This document shows positions 23,458-31,317 of a stretch of DNA of 51,338 bases, in pieces. The translations under genes were made by a program, and so were the position numbers. Positions within the stretch are counted from its first letter, which is position 1; every line of letters begins with the position of its first letter. A model generated the notes under the pieces. It was not told the origin of the DNA, made no database searches, and worked only from the letters and a program-made list of their open reading frames with translations. Source of the DNA: Gemmatimonadota bacterium (GTDB lineage Bacteria; Gemmatimonadota; Gemmatimonadetes; Gemmatimonadales; GWC2-71-9); NCBI GenBank assembly GCA_029863245.1, contig JAOTVV010000021.1, positions 1 to 51,338 on the forward strand. The letters are read 5' to 3'.

Positions 23458-24153
23458 TCAGCGGATCGGGGTGGTCGCCGCCACCGCAGGGCTCCCCGGC
23501 ATCGGGATCCAGGGCAGGATGTCGGCGGGGGTGTGGTACAACACCTGGATCGTCGATCGGTCCCGCAGGGACGGGGCCGGGGCATCCGGTCGCAGGAACA
23601 TGAGATCGTTCGGATCGGCGCTGTGGGCGAAGATCCCCAGCGCGTGCCCGAGCTCGTGCGCGGTGACCCGTGCCAGGCAATTCGCGACGTCGCTCGCTGC
23701 GAAGCCCGCGTACCACCAGACGTCGACCTCTAGGCGACCGGCGAAGCGTGTGCCACCGCTGGGATCCGCCTGTCGCGCTGGCACCAGCGTCACGCCCTCG
23801 CACACCAGGAGCGGAGGGTCGCCCGTGAGCGGTGCTTGGGGCGGCGGGTCACCCTCCATGAACACCAACACGTCCGCCGCCGCGGAGTCGCTCACCCGAA
23901 GACCGCGGAACTCGCCGTACAGGAACTGCCGCTCCCACATCCGGAGTCCCCGGTCGACGTACTGCGGGAGCGCGCCCGCCGGCTCGACCCAGAACCGGAC
24001 AGGGAGTGACGAGTCGGGCCAATGAAACACGGTATCTGTGCCCGCCAGCCGGAACTGATACGGCGTGAGTCGCACCGGTGTATCGGGCGATTCGCACGCC
24101 GCGATGGCCATGGCCGTCGCGAGGGTCAATGGGAGGAGCCATCGTCGGGTCAT
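23458..24153 (-). CDS. Secreted zinc metalloprotease (matrixin-like metzincin), lipoprotein
   Basis: A 231-residue exported protease. The signal peptide ends in a good lipobox (AIAAC, then ESPD). The catalytic signature [13 protein letters not shown] has the full HExxHxxGxxH set for zinc binding plus the Ser after the third His typical of matrixins. The Met-turn is probably DLMF, ten residues later. An N-terminal LPVRFWVEP strand and [10 protein letters not shown] helix fit the metzincin upper subdomain; no prodomain cysteine switch is obvious. Its ATG overlaps the stop of the preceding barrel gene (ATGA), which in turn overlaps the metal permease gene. A zinc enzyme is thus translationally tied to a metal transporter. 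Substrate unknown. Confidence 0.85.
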   Translation of the reverse strand: MTRRWLLPLTLATAMAIAACESPDTPVRLTPYQFRLAGTDTVFHWPDSSLPVRFWVEPAGALPQYVDRGLRMWERQFLYGEFRGLRVSDSAAADVLVFMEGDPPPQAPLTGDPPLLVCEGVTLVPARQADPSGGTRFAGRLEVDVWWYAGFAASDVANCLARVTAHELGHALGIFAHSADPNDLMFLRPDAPAPSLRDRSTIQVLYHTPADILPWIPMPGSPAVAATTPIR

Positions 24154-24758
24154 CGAGCGCTCCAGTACACCGAGATGCCGCCCGAGACGCGGTGCACCGT
24201 GCGAGCTCCGACCGCACCGCCGGCCCGCAAGGCCTGAGTGACGAACTGATGCACGTCGTACGCCAGATATGCCCCGAGGGTCCACCGCGGCGAGATAGGC
24301 CGACGAGCACGCGCACCGAGACCGACTGTTGCGGCCAGGGGAGCATCGTCCTGGAACAGGGTGGCACTGCGATCGTCCGACCCCGGCGCGTACTTTATCG
24401 CGCCCACCGCGCCCTCGACGGTCCCCCAGTTGGTGAGCGTCCGCTCGAGGGTCACCGTGCCGGTCCACACGGTGAGCGGCAGCACCGTGAAGTCGGCGTC
24501 GAGCTCGTGGCGGGTCACGTCACTGTGGGCCCATCGCACGCGGATGCCCACGCTATAGACATCGGAGATCGGGGTGCCGACTGCGACGGCGATCGTTGGC
24601 GCCAACGCGGGCGCAACCGATATCGCGTTGACGATCACGTCCTGCGCAAGGTCCGACGTCCACATCCCGCCCACGTCGAGCCCGACGAGTACCTGGCCCC
24701 GGGCGGTGGGCGCCGCCCCGCAGAGGAGTCCGAGGAAAGTCAGCGTGAAGCCCCTCAC
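24150..24758 (-). CDS. Small outer-membrane beta-barrel-like protein in the metal operon
   Basis: A 202-residue exported protein starting with GTG that overlaps the permease stop (GTGA). The signal peptide is VRGFTLTFLGLLCGAAPTARG. Short amphipathic strands rich in Gly, Thr and aromatics follow (VLVGLDVGGMWTS, VYSVGIRVRWAHSD, WTGTVTLERTLTNWG, TLGAYLAYDVHQFV), and the end [11 protein letters not shown] is a typical barrel-closing strand. This fits an 8-strand OmpA/OmpW-like barrel of unknown role. Overlaps on both sides place it firmly in the operon between the metal permease and the zinc protease. It might help metal cross the outer membrane or anchor the protease, which is inference only. 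Confidence 0.7.
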   Translation of the reverse strand: MRGFTLTFLGLLCGAAPTARGQVLVGLDVGGMWTSDLAQDVIVNAISVAPALAPTIAVAVGTPISDVYSVGIRVRWAHSDVTRHELDADFTVLPLTVWTGTVTLERTLTNWGTVEGAVGAIKYAPGSDDRSATLFQDDAPLAATVGLGARARRPISPRWTLGAYLAYDVHQFVTQALRAGGAVGARTVHRVSGGISVYWSAR

Positions 24759-25600
24759 GCGGGGCTCCGTTGCGGGACCAGCCAGCGGACGACGAAGGCC
24801 AGAAGGAGCGCCACCGCAAAGGCACACACCACGACCGGGCCCGTCGGCAAGTCGCTCTTGTACGACACGAACAGCCCGAGGATCGTCGCCAGCGTGCCCG
24901 TGGTCCACGCCACGGCCAACATCCGACCGGGGGTCGACTGAAAGAGGAACGCGATGACCGCGGGGATCACCAGGAAGCTGAACACCAGCAGCACGCCGGC
25001 GATCGCGACGGACGACGTGACCACTACCCCGAAGAGCGCATAGAACAGGAAGTCCCATCCCGCCACAGACCACTTCTTCTCGCGGGCGACCTCCGGATGC
25101 AGCGAGATGGTGAGGAAGCGCTTGCGAAGCAGCCAGTGGACGATCCCGAGCGCAGCGTACACCAGTCCCGTCTTCACGATCTGTGGCCAGGTGACCCACA
25201 GGAGGCTCCCGGTCAGTAGGTGCTCCACGTTTTCCGCGCCGCGTGGCGACTGGGATGCCACCAGGAGCGTGGCGGCCGAGGCGACAACGAACACGATCCC
25301 GATGATGGCCTCCTGGGGCACTCGGTCGTGTTCCAGTCGGGTCATGCTGAGGATGGCCGCCGCGATGAGCGTTGCACAGAGCGCGATGACATACCCCGCC
25401 TCTCCCTCTGGGAGCCCCGTAACCCCGGTGAGCCACTGGGATAGGCCAAGCCCGGCGGCAGCCCAGCCAAACGCGGCCACCTGTGCCAGGGCGAGATCCA
25501 CGAAGATCACGCCCCGGGCAATGATGTGGATGCCGAGGTAGCCAAGAATCCCGGCCAGGATCAAGGAGGCGATGAGGGCGGGCAGCATCAGCTCGATCAT
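24755..25600 (-). CDS. Metal ABC transporter permease (ABC-3 family, ZnuB/MntB-like)
   Basis: A 281-residue inner-membrane permease for Zn or Mn uptake. Hydrophobic segments cover nearly the whole length, about eight helices. The family's conserved parts are visible: GVIFVDLALAQVAAFGWA in the second helix, TRLEHDRVPQEAIIGIVFVVASA near residue 95, GSLLWVTW, and SSVAIAGVLLVFSFLVIPAV late in the protein. The ATG was preferred over a TTG two codons upstream. A cognate ATPase should be encoded beside it in a normal znu/mnt/troABC operon but is not; the next genes are the barrel and the protease. The metal cannot be read from the sequence. Zinc is favoured by context. Confidence 0.93.
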   Translation of the reverse strand: MIELMLPALIASLILAGILGYLGIHIIARGVIFVDLALAQVAAFGWAAAGLGLSQWLTGVTGLPEGEAGYVIALCATLIAAAILSMTRLEHDRVPQEAIIGIVFVVASAATLLVASQSPRGAENVEHLLTGSLLWVTWPQIVKTGLVYAALGIVHWLLRKRFLTISLHPEVAREKKWSVAGWDFLFYALFGVVVTSSVAIAGVLLVFSFLVIPAVIAFLFQSTPGRMLAVAWTTGTLATILGLFVSYKSDLPTGPVVVCAFAVALLLAFVVRWLVPQRSPA

Positions 25601-25645
25601 GATCAATCTCGCATCAGGTGGTCGTGGGCCTCGCGATCGGGTCGC

Positions 25646-26737
25646 TCATGGATGGCCGGCCGCGGTCCCGCGAAAGCCGGCTGCCAGCGCGGACACCCAG
25701 CGATCGATCAGCTGGAAGTAATCGTCCACGCCGGCTTCGCCGCCCACGTGCTCCGGAACGATCACGGCATGCGCGCCGGTCCGGGATGCCACGCGCTCGA
25801 CCTGGGTCCGGCTGAAGTAGTTGGCCGCAAACAACACGGGAATGTGCTCTCGCTCGATGAAATCGATCACGGTGCCAACGTGTCCTGGCGCCGGCGGAAT
25901 GCCGGGCTTCGGCTCCACGAACATGGCGCACTCCACCTGGAACCTCGCGCTGAAATACGCCCAGTTCTTGTGGTAGCATACCATGCGTCGATTGCGGAAC
26001 GGCGCGCCGTCGGCGAGCCAGCCCCCAACGTAGCTCGTGAGCGGCCTCCCCTGAAACGACTGTGAGCGGGCGAAGTCCCAGAACCGGTTGTCCTTGGAGA
26101 GAGAGAACAGGGTTTCCCCGCCCAGCATCTCGACCAGTTGGTCGCCGTACAGGCGTCGAAGCACGCGGTCCTCGAACGCGCGGAGGTTATCGTCGTAGGT
26201 GGCGCCGTTGTCTGGGTCCACCCGCTTCAACCCGGCCAGGATACTGCGGGCGACGATGATCCCGTTGATCGGGTCCGTGTGGACATGCGGGTTGCCGAAG
26301 ACGTGGACGTCCCCGCCGGTTCGTGACACGCTCTGCGGGACGTCGAGCAACGTGACGCCGGCGTAGGCCACCACGTGGCCCGCCGCGCCCTCCAAGATCT
26401 TGGAGTTGTTTGCGCGATCGAGGAGGGCCGGAACCCACAATTCGAGATCCAGGCCCGTGACGACGAACAGATCGGCGCGCTGCAGCATTGCCACGAAGCT
26501 CGGGCGGGGCGTGACGAAGTGTGGATCCTCGTCGCCCCTGGCAATGGCTTGGACATCGGCGAGGGGCCCGGTGATCTCTTGCGCGATGGCCGCGTAGGTG
26601 GGGAGCGTGGCGACCACCCGGAGCTTCCGCTGCGCAGCGGCCGGCGCGGCGAGCACCGCCGCCGCGACGACCAGGAGCAGAACCCGTGGCATACTCCCAA
26701 GGTGATGATGCTGGGCTCGGCGTGCATATCGTGACAT
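25646..26737 (-). CDS. Metal ABC transporter substrate-binding protein (ZnuA/TroA family)
   Basis: A 363-residue periplasmic cluster A-I binding protein. The start MSRYARRAQHHHLGS has GGGAG eight bases before it; a shorter start at MPRVLLLVV would have the site almost touching the ATG. The signal peptide ends at APAAA-Q. Metal-ligand positions are present: His in DEDPHFVTPRPS, His in NPHVHTDP, His in CYHKNWAYF and an acidic residue in the PEHVGGEAGVDDYF region. The long His/Asp-rich loop of many ZnuA proteins is absent, so the class (Zn or Mn) is open. The gene begins 19 bases after the porin gene and ends 45 bases before the permease gene, so one message is likely. Confidence 0.93.
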   Translation of the reverse strand: MSRYARRAQHHHLGSMPRVLLLVVAAAVLAAPAAAQRKLRVVATLPTYAAIAQEITGPLADVQAIARGDEDPHFVTPRPSFVAMLQRADLFVVTGLDLELWVPALLDRANNSKILEGAAGHVVAYAGVTLLDVPQSVSRTGGDVHVFGNPHVHTDPINGIIVARSILAGLKRVDPDNGATYDDNLRAFEDRVLRRLYGDQLVEMLGGETLFSLSKDNRFWDFARSQSFQGRPLTSYVGGWLADGAPFRNRRMVCYHKNWAYFSARFQVECAMFVEPKPGIPPAPGHVGTVIDFIEREHIPVLFAANYFSRTQVERVASRTGAHAVIVPEHVGGEAGVDDYFQLIDRWVSALAAGFRGTAAGHP

Positions 26738-26756
26738 CGGTGTGACTCCCATCGAA

Positions 26757-28052
26757 TCAGTATGTCTCGTGCTTGTGCGGACCCATTGCCCAGACCACTT
26801 GGAGCAGCGCGGTGTGGCTCGCCTCCAGTCCGCGGGGCTTCACGAGGTTGTATTGCAGCCGGATGCGCACCCACTCGCTCTGCCACCATGACACACTGGG
26901 AACGACCTGTACGATGCTGGGTCCCGAGCCGTATCCATCGACGTAGTCGGCTCGCACGCCCAGCACCCATCGCGGGCCGGAACGATAGTTCACCTGTCCG
27001 TAGCCACCGTGCCCGGTCTCGACCACGCCATCGATCTCCTGCCGAGCGACGTACCACTCCGACTTGATCAGCAATTCGCGAAACCGTGCGCGTCCGCGGG
27101 GAACCCATCGAAACGCGAGGTCGGTGCCCAGCACGCGGGAGTCGAGCAGGATCTCGTCGTTCTCTCCCCAGACGGCCGACGCGCCGAGCTGGACATAGCT
27201 CCCGCCCCCCACGTCCCAGAAACTCTGGAACCGTCCGAGCAGGCTGAGATCGTTTCCGTCGGCAAACAGCGTCTCGTTGGTCGCCTGCGTGACCTCGACC
27301 GCGAGGGTCTGCGTCGCGGGGCCAAGGGCGAGCGTCGGTGACGCGAGCGACAACCCCGTCTGGATGAGCCCGTCCTCGCCCAGAAACGCCACGGCCGCCA
27401 GCGGGCGATCGACTTCGAACAGGGCGTGCGTGTGCCAGCGATTGTAGAGACCGATGTCCTGACGAAACTTCCCGGCCTTGAGCCCCAGCGCCCCCGGCAG
27501 TCCCACCCAGTAGAGGTAGCCTTCCTCGATCTCGAATCCGCCGTGTTCTTCTTCGGCTGCCGTGCCGTCGGCGGTGGTGCCGGCGATGTCGAGCTCTTCC
27601 TCACGCGTCACGAAGATCTTTGTGCGTGTGTACGGATCCAAGGCGGATTGGAACGAGAACTCGAACTCGCGGGGGATGGCCCGGCGCTCGTTCTCCGTCC
27701 CGGCCGGCGCGGCGAAACTGCCGACGAAGTCGCCAGTCACGCTGATCTCGGGGTTCAGGAGCTGGAGATTCCGGGTGCGACTCTCCTGACCTGCGGCGGT
27801 GTCGGCCCGGGCAGCCGGGTCGCCGGCCGCCCGGCGAGCTGCGTCGCGGAGTGCGGCGAGCTCGTTCGCGACCGGGGTCGTGTCGCTGCCGCCGCGTGTC
27901 AGCCGCTCCAAGACCCGTTCGAGCGAGTCGAGGCGCGCCTTGAGCCGCTCGATTTCGGCCTTGAGCGTGTCAGCTGGCTGACCCCGTTCCTGAGCCGTCA
28001 TCGGAGCGGCAAGGCCCACGAGCAGCAGCATGAATCCAAATGGTATTCGCAT
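26757..28052 (-). CDS. Porin-like outer-membrane protein with N-terminal coiled coil
   Basis: A 431-residue exported protein. The signal peptide ends at PMTAQ. Residues about 27-50 (TLKAEIERLKARLDSLERVL) form a heptad coiled coil, as in OprO/OprP-like and SLH-less porins, where it trimerises in the periplasm. The barrel follows: FVGSFAAPAGTENERR, EFEFSFQSALDPYTRTKIFV, GYLYWVGLPGALGLKAGKFR and a closing LLQVVWAMGPHKHETY. Motifs such as LKAGKFRQDIGLYNRWH occur in porins found beside zinc uptake genes in several phyla. It is first in the run that leads to the metal-binding protein and permease, so it is probably the outer-membrane entry route for the metal. A 5-bp inverted repeat (28055-28071) overlaps its ribosome site. 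Confidence 0.8.
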   Translation of the reverse strand: MRIPFGFMLLLVGLAAPMTAQERGQPADTLKAEIERLKARLDSLERVLERLTRGGSDTTPVANELAALRDAARRAAGDPAARADTAAGQESRTRNLQLLNPEISVTGDFVGSFAAPAGTENERRAIPREFEFSFQSALDPYTRTKIFVTREEELDIAGTTADGTAAEEEHGGFEIEEGYLYWVGLPGALGLKAGKFRQDIGLYNRWHTHALFEVDRPLAAVAFLGEDGLIQTGLSLASPTLALGPATQTLAVEVTQATNETLFADGNDLSLLGRFQSFWDVGGGSYVQLGASAVWGENDEILLDSRVLGTDLAFRWVPRGRARFRELLIKSEWYVARQEIDGVVETGHGGYGQVNYRSGPRWVLGVRADYVDGYGSGPSIVQVVPSVSWWQSEWVRIRLQYNLVKPRGLEASHTALLQVVWAMGPHKHETY

Positions 28053-28135
28053 CGCACTCCAGTAACGAGTGGTGTGTTCCAACAACGAGATGTGGGGTTG
28101 GGCGGCCGCGTGGCGCCGCGGTCGACGTGCGACCG

Positions 28136-28477
28136 CTACGCTAGGGGCGGGGCGCGAACGGCATTCTGCCGAACCCGATGGCGGGCCGTGACCGGAGCGG
28201 CCTGGGACGGCACTTGGTGGACGGTGCCGGGCGCAAGAGCTGCTCGTACGGAGGTGGTCGGGAGCAGCGCGGCCAGAATCGTGGTGGCGAACGTACATCC
28301 GTCACCCCCGTGCAGCACGGGGCATGCCTGGGTATGGCCGGTCTCCACCGAGGCTTGCGACCGGAGGACTTCCGTCCGGGCGTGGAGCGGCGGTAGGCAG
28401 GTGATCGCTGCGAGGTACGCGATCAGTGCCACTGCCCGCGCGCCGCGGCTTTGGCGTTTCTGGAGCCGGGTGGCCAT
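28136..28477 (-). CDS. Small exported Cys/His-containing protein upstream of the porin
   Basis: A 113-residue frame. A basic N-terminus and hydrophobic core (ALIAYLAAITCLPPLHA) look like a signal peptide. The mature part has HTQACPVLHGGDGC, spacing two Cys and two His as in small periplasmic metal-handling proteins, then a hydrophobic stretch TILAALLPTTSV and a basic tail. No Shine-Dalgarno is present, but TATACT lies five bases before the ATG, fitting a leaderless message. If real, it would be the first gene of the metal-uptake operon. Its layout resembles the small gene before the His-tailed barrel near 10.7 kb, though the two are not clearly homologous by eye. Confidence 0.45.
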   Translation of the reverse strand: MATRLQKRQSRGARAVALIAYLAAITCLPPLHARTEVLRSQASVETGHTQACPVLHGGDGCTFATTILAALLPTTSVRAALAPGTVHQVPSQAAPVTARHRVRQNAVRAPPLA

Positions 28478-28482
28478 GCAAA

Positions 28483-28488
28483 AGTATA
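28483..28488 (-). promoter_or_regulatory. Candidate -10 element TATACT of the metal-uptake operon
   Basis: On the minus strand TATACT is followed by TTTGC and then ATG. The -10 core is strong and AT-rich for this GC-rich genome. The -35 region shows no clear consensus. Transcription would begin at the start codon. Confidence 0.4.
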
Positions 28489-28513
28489 GCACCTGACGCG
28501 GTCCCGAGTTCCG

Positions 28514-29596
28514 TCAGCGCTGCACCAAGTCGCGAAGGATGCGACCCACCTGATCGTTGCCCAGCAGCCCGCGGAACCGATCGGCCCCTGGCCCGCTGGC
28601 GAACAAGGGGAGCAGTCCCGCCGTGTGTCCGGTGGTGGTATAGCGCAGGGTGGGGGCACCGGTGCTGTCCACTTGCACGGTGAGTCCACCCGTCTCGTGG
28701 TCCCCAGTCACGATGATCAGGGTCTCATGGTGGCGGCGCTGGTACGCAACTGCGACGGCGATGGCCTCGTTGAAGGCCAGCATCTCGGCGGCCAGAACGT
28801 CGAATCCCTGATTCCGGTGTGCCTGCGTGTCGGTCTCTTCGTTCTCGACCATGAGGAAGAATCCGTTCTGCTCCCGATCGAGGATCGCAATGGCGGTGCC
28901 GGTCATCGCAGCCAGCGACGGCGCGCGCTCCGGTGCCAAAGCCATGTCGCCCTCGGCGAACAGACCCAGGAGTAACTCCACGGTGTCGGGCCGAAGATGC
29001 TCGAGCTCCTCGGCCGTTTCGACATAGCTGTAGCGTTGGCGCATGGCTGCAAGGGCTGTCTCCGCCCCGTCCGTCGGAGCGAGAGTGAATATCTCCCGTC
29101 CGCCACCGAGTAGCACCGTGACGTGCTGAGCGGCCATCTGACGTGCCACTTGGAGATGGTCCCGCGAGGGATAGTGGGTCGCGAACGCGGCCGGAGTCGC
29201 ATCGGTGAGCCGCGTCGTCGTGATGAGCCCTGTCGCCATCCCGCGGGCCTGGGCGATCTCGAGCACCGTGGTACGTGGCACTGAGTCAGGGCTAAGACTG
29301 AGCGCGCCCATGACGGATCGCTCGCCGGTGGCCAACGCGCTCGCCGCCTGGGCACTCTCGGTGACGAGGTGGTTCCACCCCCGAACATCGACCAGTCCAA
29401 GGGCCGTGAAGCGGTTCACTTCCAGGTCGGGGGTCGCGATGCGGGCAACAGCCCAGTGCCCGGCCCCGGCTCCGTCCGCAATGAACAGAATGATCTTCGA
29501 TGGCGTATCCGTAAGCGGCCGGTGTGCAGCCGGGGCGCACGACGGGGCGAAGAGGCTCAGTCCCACCACACCCACCATCCACCGCGATTTCAGCAT
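28514..29596 (-). CDS. Alkaline phosphatase, exported (PhoA family)
   Basis: A 360-residue zinc/magnesium phosphomonoesterase. Its signal sequence ends near LFAPSC, so it is a possible lipoprotein. The core motifs read ILFIADGAGAGHW (first metal Asp), VTESAQAASALATGE around the phosphorylated Ser (VTDSAASATALATG in most relatives, so Asp to Glu before the nucleophile), FFLMVENEETDTQAHRNQ (Asp and His ligands), LIIVTGDHETGGL and TGHTAGLLPLFA. At 360 residues it is shorter than E. coli PhoA (about 470), as in many lipoprotein-type members. GGAGG seven bases before the second start codon fixes ATG over the adjacent GTG. It is divergent from the exported SurE gene and upstream of the metal cluster that could supply its zinc. 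Confidence 0.9.
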   Translation of the reverse strand: MLKSRWMVGVVGLSLFAPSCAPAAHRPLTDTPSKIILFIADGAGAGHWAVARIATPDLEVNRFTALGLVDVRGWNHLVTESAQAASALATGERSVMGALSLSPDSVPRTTVLEIAQARGMATGLITTTRLTDATPAAFATHYPSRDHLQVARQMAAQHVTVLLGGGREIFTLAPTDGAETALAAMRQRYSYVETAEELEHLRPDTVELLLGLFAEGDMALAPERAPSLAAMTGTAIAILDREQNGFFLMVENEETDTQAHRNQGFDVLAAEMLAFNEAIAVAVAYQRRHHETLIIVTGDHETGGLTVQVDSTGAPTLRYTTTGHTAGLLPLFASGPGADRFRGLLGNDQVGRILRDLVQR

Positions 29597-29637
29597 CACA
29601 TTGCCTCCGCTGCCTCGAAGCTGTTCATTTGTTTCAT
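29596..29637 (-). CDS. Possible 13-codon leader peptide before the alkaline phosphatase gene
   Basis: A short frame, MKQMNSFEAAEAM, ends in TGA that overlaps the phosphatase ATG (TGATG), an arrangement that allows translational coupling. It has no clear ribosome site of its own. It covers the phosphatase Shine-Dalgarno, so ribosomes translating it would affect initiation. It may be chance. Confidence 0.25.
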   Translation of the reverse strand: MKQMNSFEAAEAM

Positions 29638-29701
29638 GGTACGGCTCGGCTGCGGCCGGTATGCCGTTTCACCGCATCGCACTCCACTCGGGAAGGCTGG
29701 C

Positions 29702-30541
29702 ATGATCAGACGGCTCTCCTCCGTCCTCCTCGCGGCATTGGTTCTTATGGCCGTGAACGTTGGACTCGCGCAAGAGGCGCCGCGACTTCGGATCCTGGTC
29801 GTCAACGACGACGGGTACCAGGCGCCCGGGCTGGTGGCGCTCGTCGATTCGCTGGTTCCCATCGCCGAGGTCATCGTTGTGGCGCCGCTCGAGCAGCAGA
29901 GCGGAACCGGACACGGGATCACGTATCGCGAGCCAATCAAAGTGCTGGAGTTCGGCAACCGCTACGCCCTTCCATGGTACGCCATCGATGCCAAGCCCGC
30001 GACCTGCGTGCGGCTGGCGCTGACCGTCCTGATGGATTCCCTCCCCCCGGATCTCGTGGTGTCGGGGATCAACACCGGCGACAACGTCGGGGCGTCGACG
30101 TGGATCTCGGGGACGGTGGCAGCCGCCCGCGAGGGGGCGCTCAACGGCATCCCCGCGATCGCGGTCTCTGTGGGCGTCGGATCGCATCAGGACTACGAAA
30201 TCGCTGCCGGCTATGCCCGTCAACTGGTGGAACGGCTTCGCGCCCTCGGCAAGATCGCCCCGCCGCTCCTCCTGAACGTGAATGTGCCGGCCGGTGGCCC
30301 TGCCGGCATCAGGGTCGCACCCATGAGCCTCGATCTCGGCAAGCAGGCCTACGATCGCCGGTACACGCCGCGCGGCCAGCTCTATTTCTGGGATGCGTGG
30401 TCGCCGCCCGAGGGCGAGGCCGTTGAGGGAAGCGATCTCTATTGGTTCAGCCGCGGCTACGTGACGGTCACGCCGCTCCGGATCGATCAGACGGATACAG
30501 CTGAGCTGCTGATCTTGGAGCAGGGGCTCAACCGGAAGTAG
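29702..30541 (+). CDS. SurE-family 5'-nucleotidase/phosphatase with signal peptide
   Basis: A 279-residue metal-dependent phosphatase of the SurE fold, expected to act on nucleoside monophosphates or similar phosphate esters. The active-site Asp-Asp is in ILVVNDDGYQAPGL. The other family motifs are VAPLEQQSGTGHGITY, VVSGINTGDNVGASTWISGTVAA and the Asn-containing LLNVNVP. GGGAAGG before the ATG fixes the start, which adds a clear signal peptide (LSSVLLAALVLMAVNVGLAQ). Most SurE proteins are cytoplasmic, so an exported version is notable. The divergent neighbour is an exported alkaline phosphatase, and the pair looks like a phosphate-scavenging unit. It converges with pcm, 41 bases apart. Confidence 0.9.
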   Translation: MIRRLSSVLLAALVLMAVNVGLAQEAPRLRILVVNDDGYQAPGLVALVDSLVPIAEVIVVAPLEQQSGTGHGITYREPIKVLEFGNRYALPWYAIDAKPATCVRLALTVLMDSLPPDLVVSGINTGDNVGASTWISGTVAAAREGALNGIPAIAVSVGVGSHQDYEIAAGYARQLVERLRALGKIAPPLLLNVNVPAGGPAGIRVAPMSLDLGKQAYDRRYTPRGQLYFWDAWSPPEGEAVEGSDLYWFSRGYVTVTPLRIDQTDTAELLILEQGLNRK

Positions 30542-30582
30542 TCGCCCGCGGCCGAGCGCTGCGCCGCCGACGCGATCGGCCA

Positions 30583-31236
30583 TCAGAACGGTGTCCCGAA
30601 GGCCTCGTCGGAGAGCAGGGGCACGAAGCGGCACGCGCCGGCCCGCGTGGTGCGGAACCCTCCGGCGGTGCGCTCGATGATGGTGAGGTCCTGCAGGGCG
30701 CGATCGCCGATCGGGACGACGAGGCGGCCACCCTCGTCGAGCTGGTCGAGCAGTGGCCTGGGTGCGCTCGGCGCTGCCGCTGCGACAACGATGGCGTCGT
30801 ACGGGGCTGCTTCGGGGCATCCGCGCGCGCCGTCACCCACGACGAGTGTCACGTTGTCGATCCCCAGCCGACACAGGCGCGCGGCGGCCTGCTCTGAAAG
30901 CGAGGCCAGGCGCTCCACACTCCACACGTGTTTGGCGAGCTTGGCGAGGATCGCCGTCTGATAGCCGGAGCCTGTCCCCACGTCGAGCACGACGGACCGC
31001 CGCGTTACCCGGGCAGCCTGCGTCATGAGCGCCACGATGTAGGGCTGTGAGATCGTCTGGTCGTACCCAATGGGGAGCGGACCATCGTCGTAGGCACGCT
31101 CGCGGAGATGCTCGGGGACGAACTGCTCGCGTGGGATGGCAGCCATCGCTGCCAGGACGCGACGGTCCGAGATGTCCCGGGCGGCCAGGTGCCGCCTGAG
31201 CATGGTGCGGACTGCCTGGGATCGGGTGTGGGCCAC
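30583..31236 (-). CDS. pcm: Protein-L-isoaspartate O-methyltransferase
   Basis: A 217-residue SAM-dependent methyltransferase that starts repair of isoaspartyl residues in damaged proteins. The N-terminal RTMLRRHLAARDISDRRVL and FVPEHLRERAYDDGPLPIGYDQTIS block is the PCMT signature. SAM motif I follows (VLDVGTGSGYQTAILA), then VWSVERLASL, VVGDGARG and LLDQLDEGGRLVVPIG. The start is uncertain. The GTG used gives the family's usual length, but its GAGGAG is only two to three bases away; GTG at 31293 and ATG at 31203 are also possible. It follows the second permease gene of the exporter operon on the same strand and may be read through from it. Confidence 0.9.
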   Translation of the reverse strand: MAHTRSQAVRTMLRRHLAARDISDRRVLAAMAAIPREQFVPEHLRERAYDDGPLPIGYDQTISQPYIVALMTQAARVTRRSVVLDVGTGSGYQTAILAKLAKHVWSVERLASLSEQAAARLCRLGIDNVTLVVGDGARGCPEAAPYDAIVVAAAAPSAPRPLLDQLDEGGRLVVPIGDRALQDLTIIERTAGGFRTTRAGACRFVPLLSDEAFGTPF

Positions 31237-31317
31237 GGCTCCTCGAGACGAGACGACCGATCTGTTTCGCGGAAGATATCCTGTTCGGGTCACACCTGCA
31301 GAAGAGCCGCCGCCGAA

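Noticed and set aside
24759..25436. Long in-frame upstream extension of the small barrel gene, across the permease gene
   Set aside because: The residues are low-complexity and unrelated to any family. A GTG with signal peptide and a GTGA overlap gives a sound start at 24758, and the permease is clearly the real gene in that stretch.
28055..28071. CACTC-N7-GAGTG as a metal-responsive operator before the porin gene
   Set aside because: A 5-bp repeat is expected by chance. It overlaps the ribosome site and could be a translational stem, but nothing supports a Zur-type site.
29617..29640. Pho box before the phosphatase genes (CTGTTCATTTGTTTCAT)
   Set aside because: Only loose similarity to CTGTCAT direct repeats, with wrong spacing. 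It is too weak to annotate without comparison of orthologous regions.
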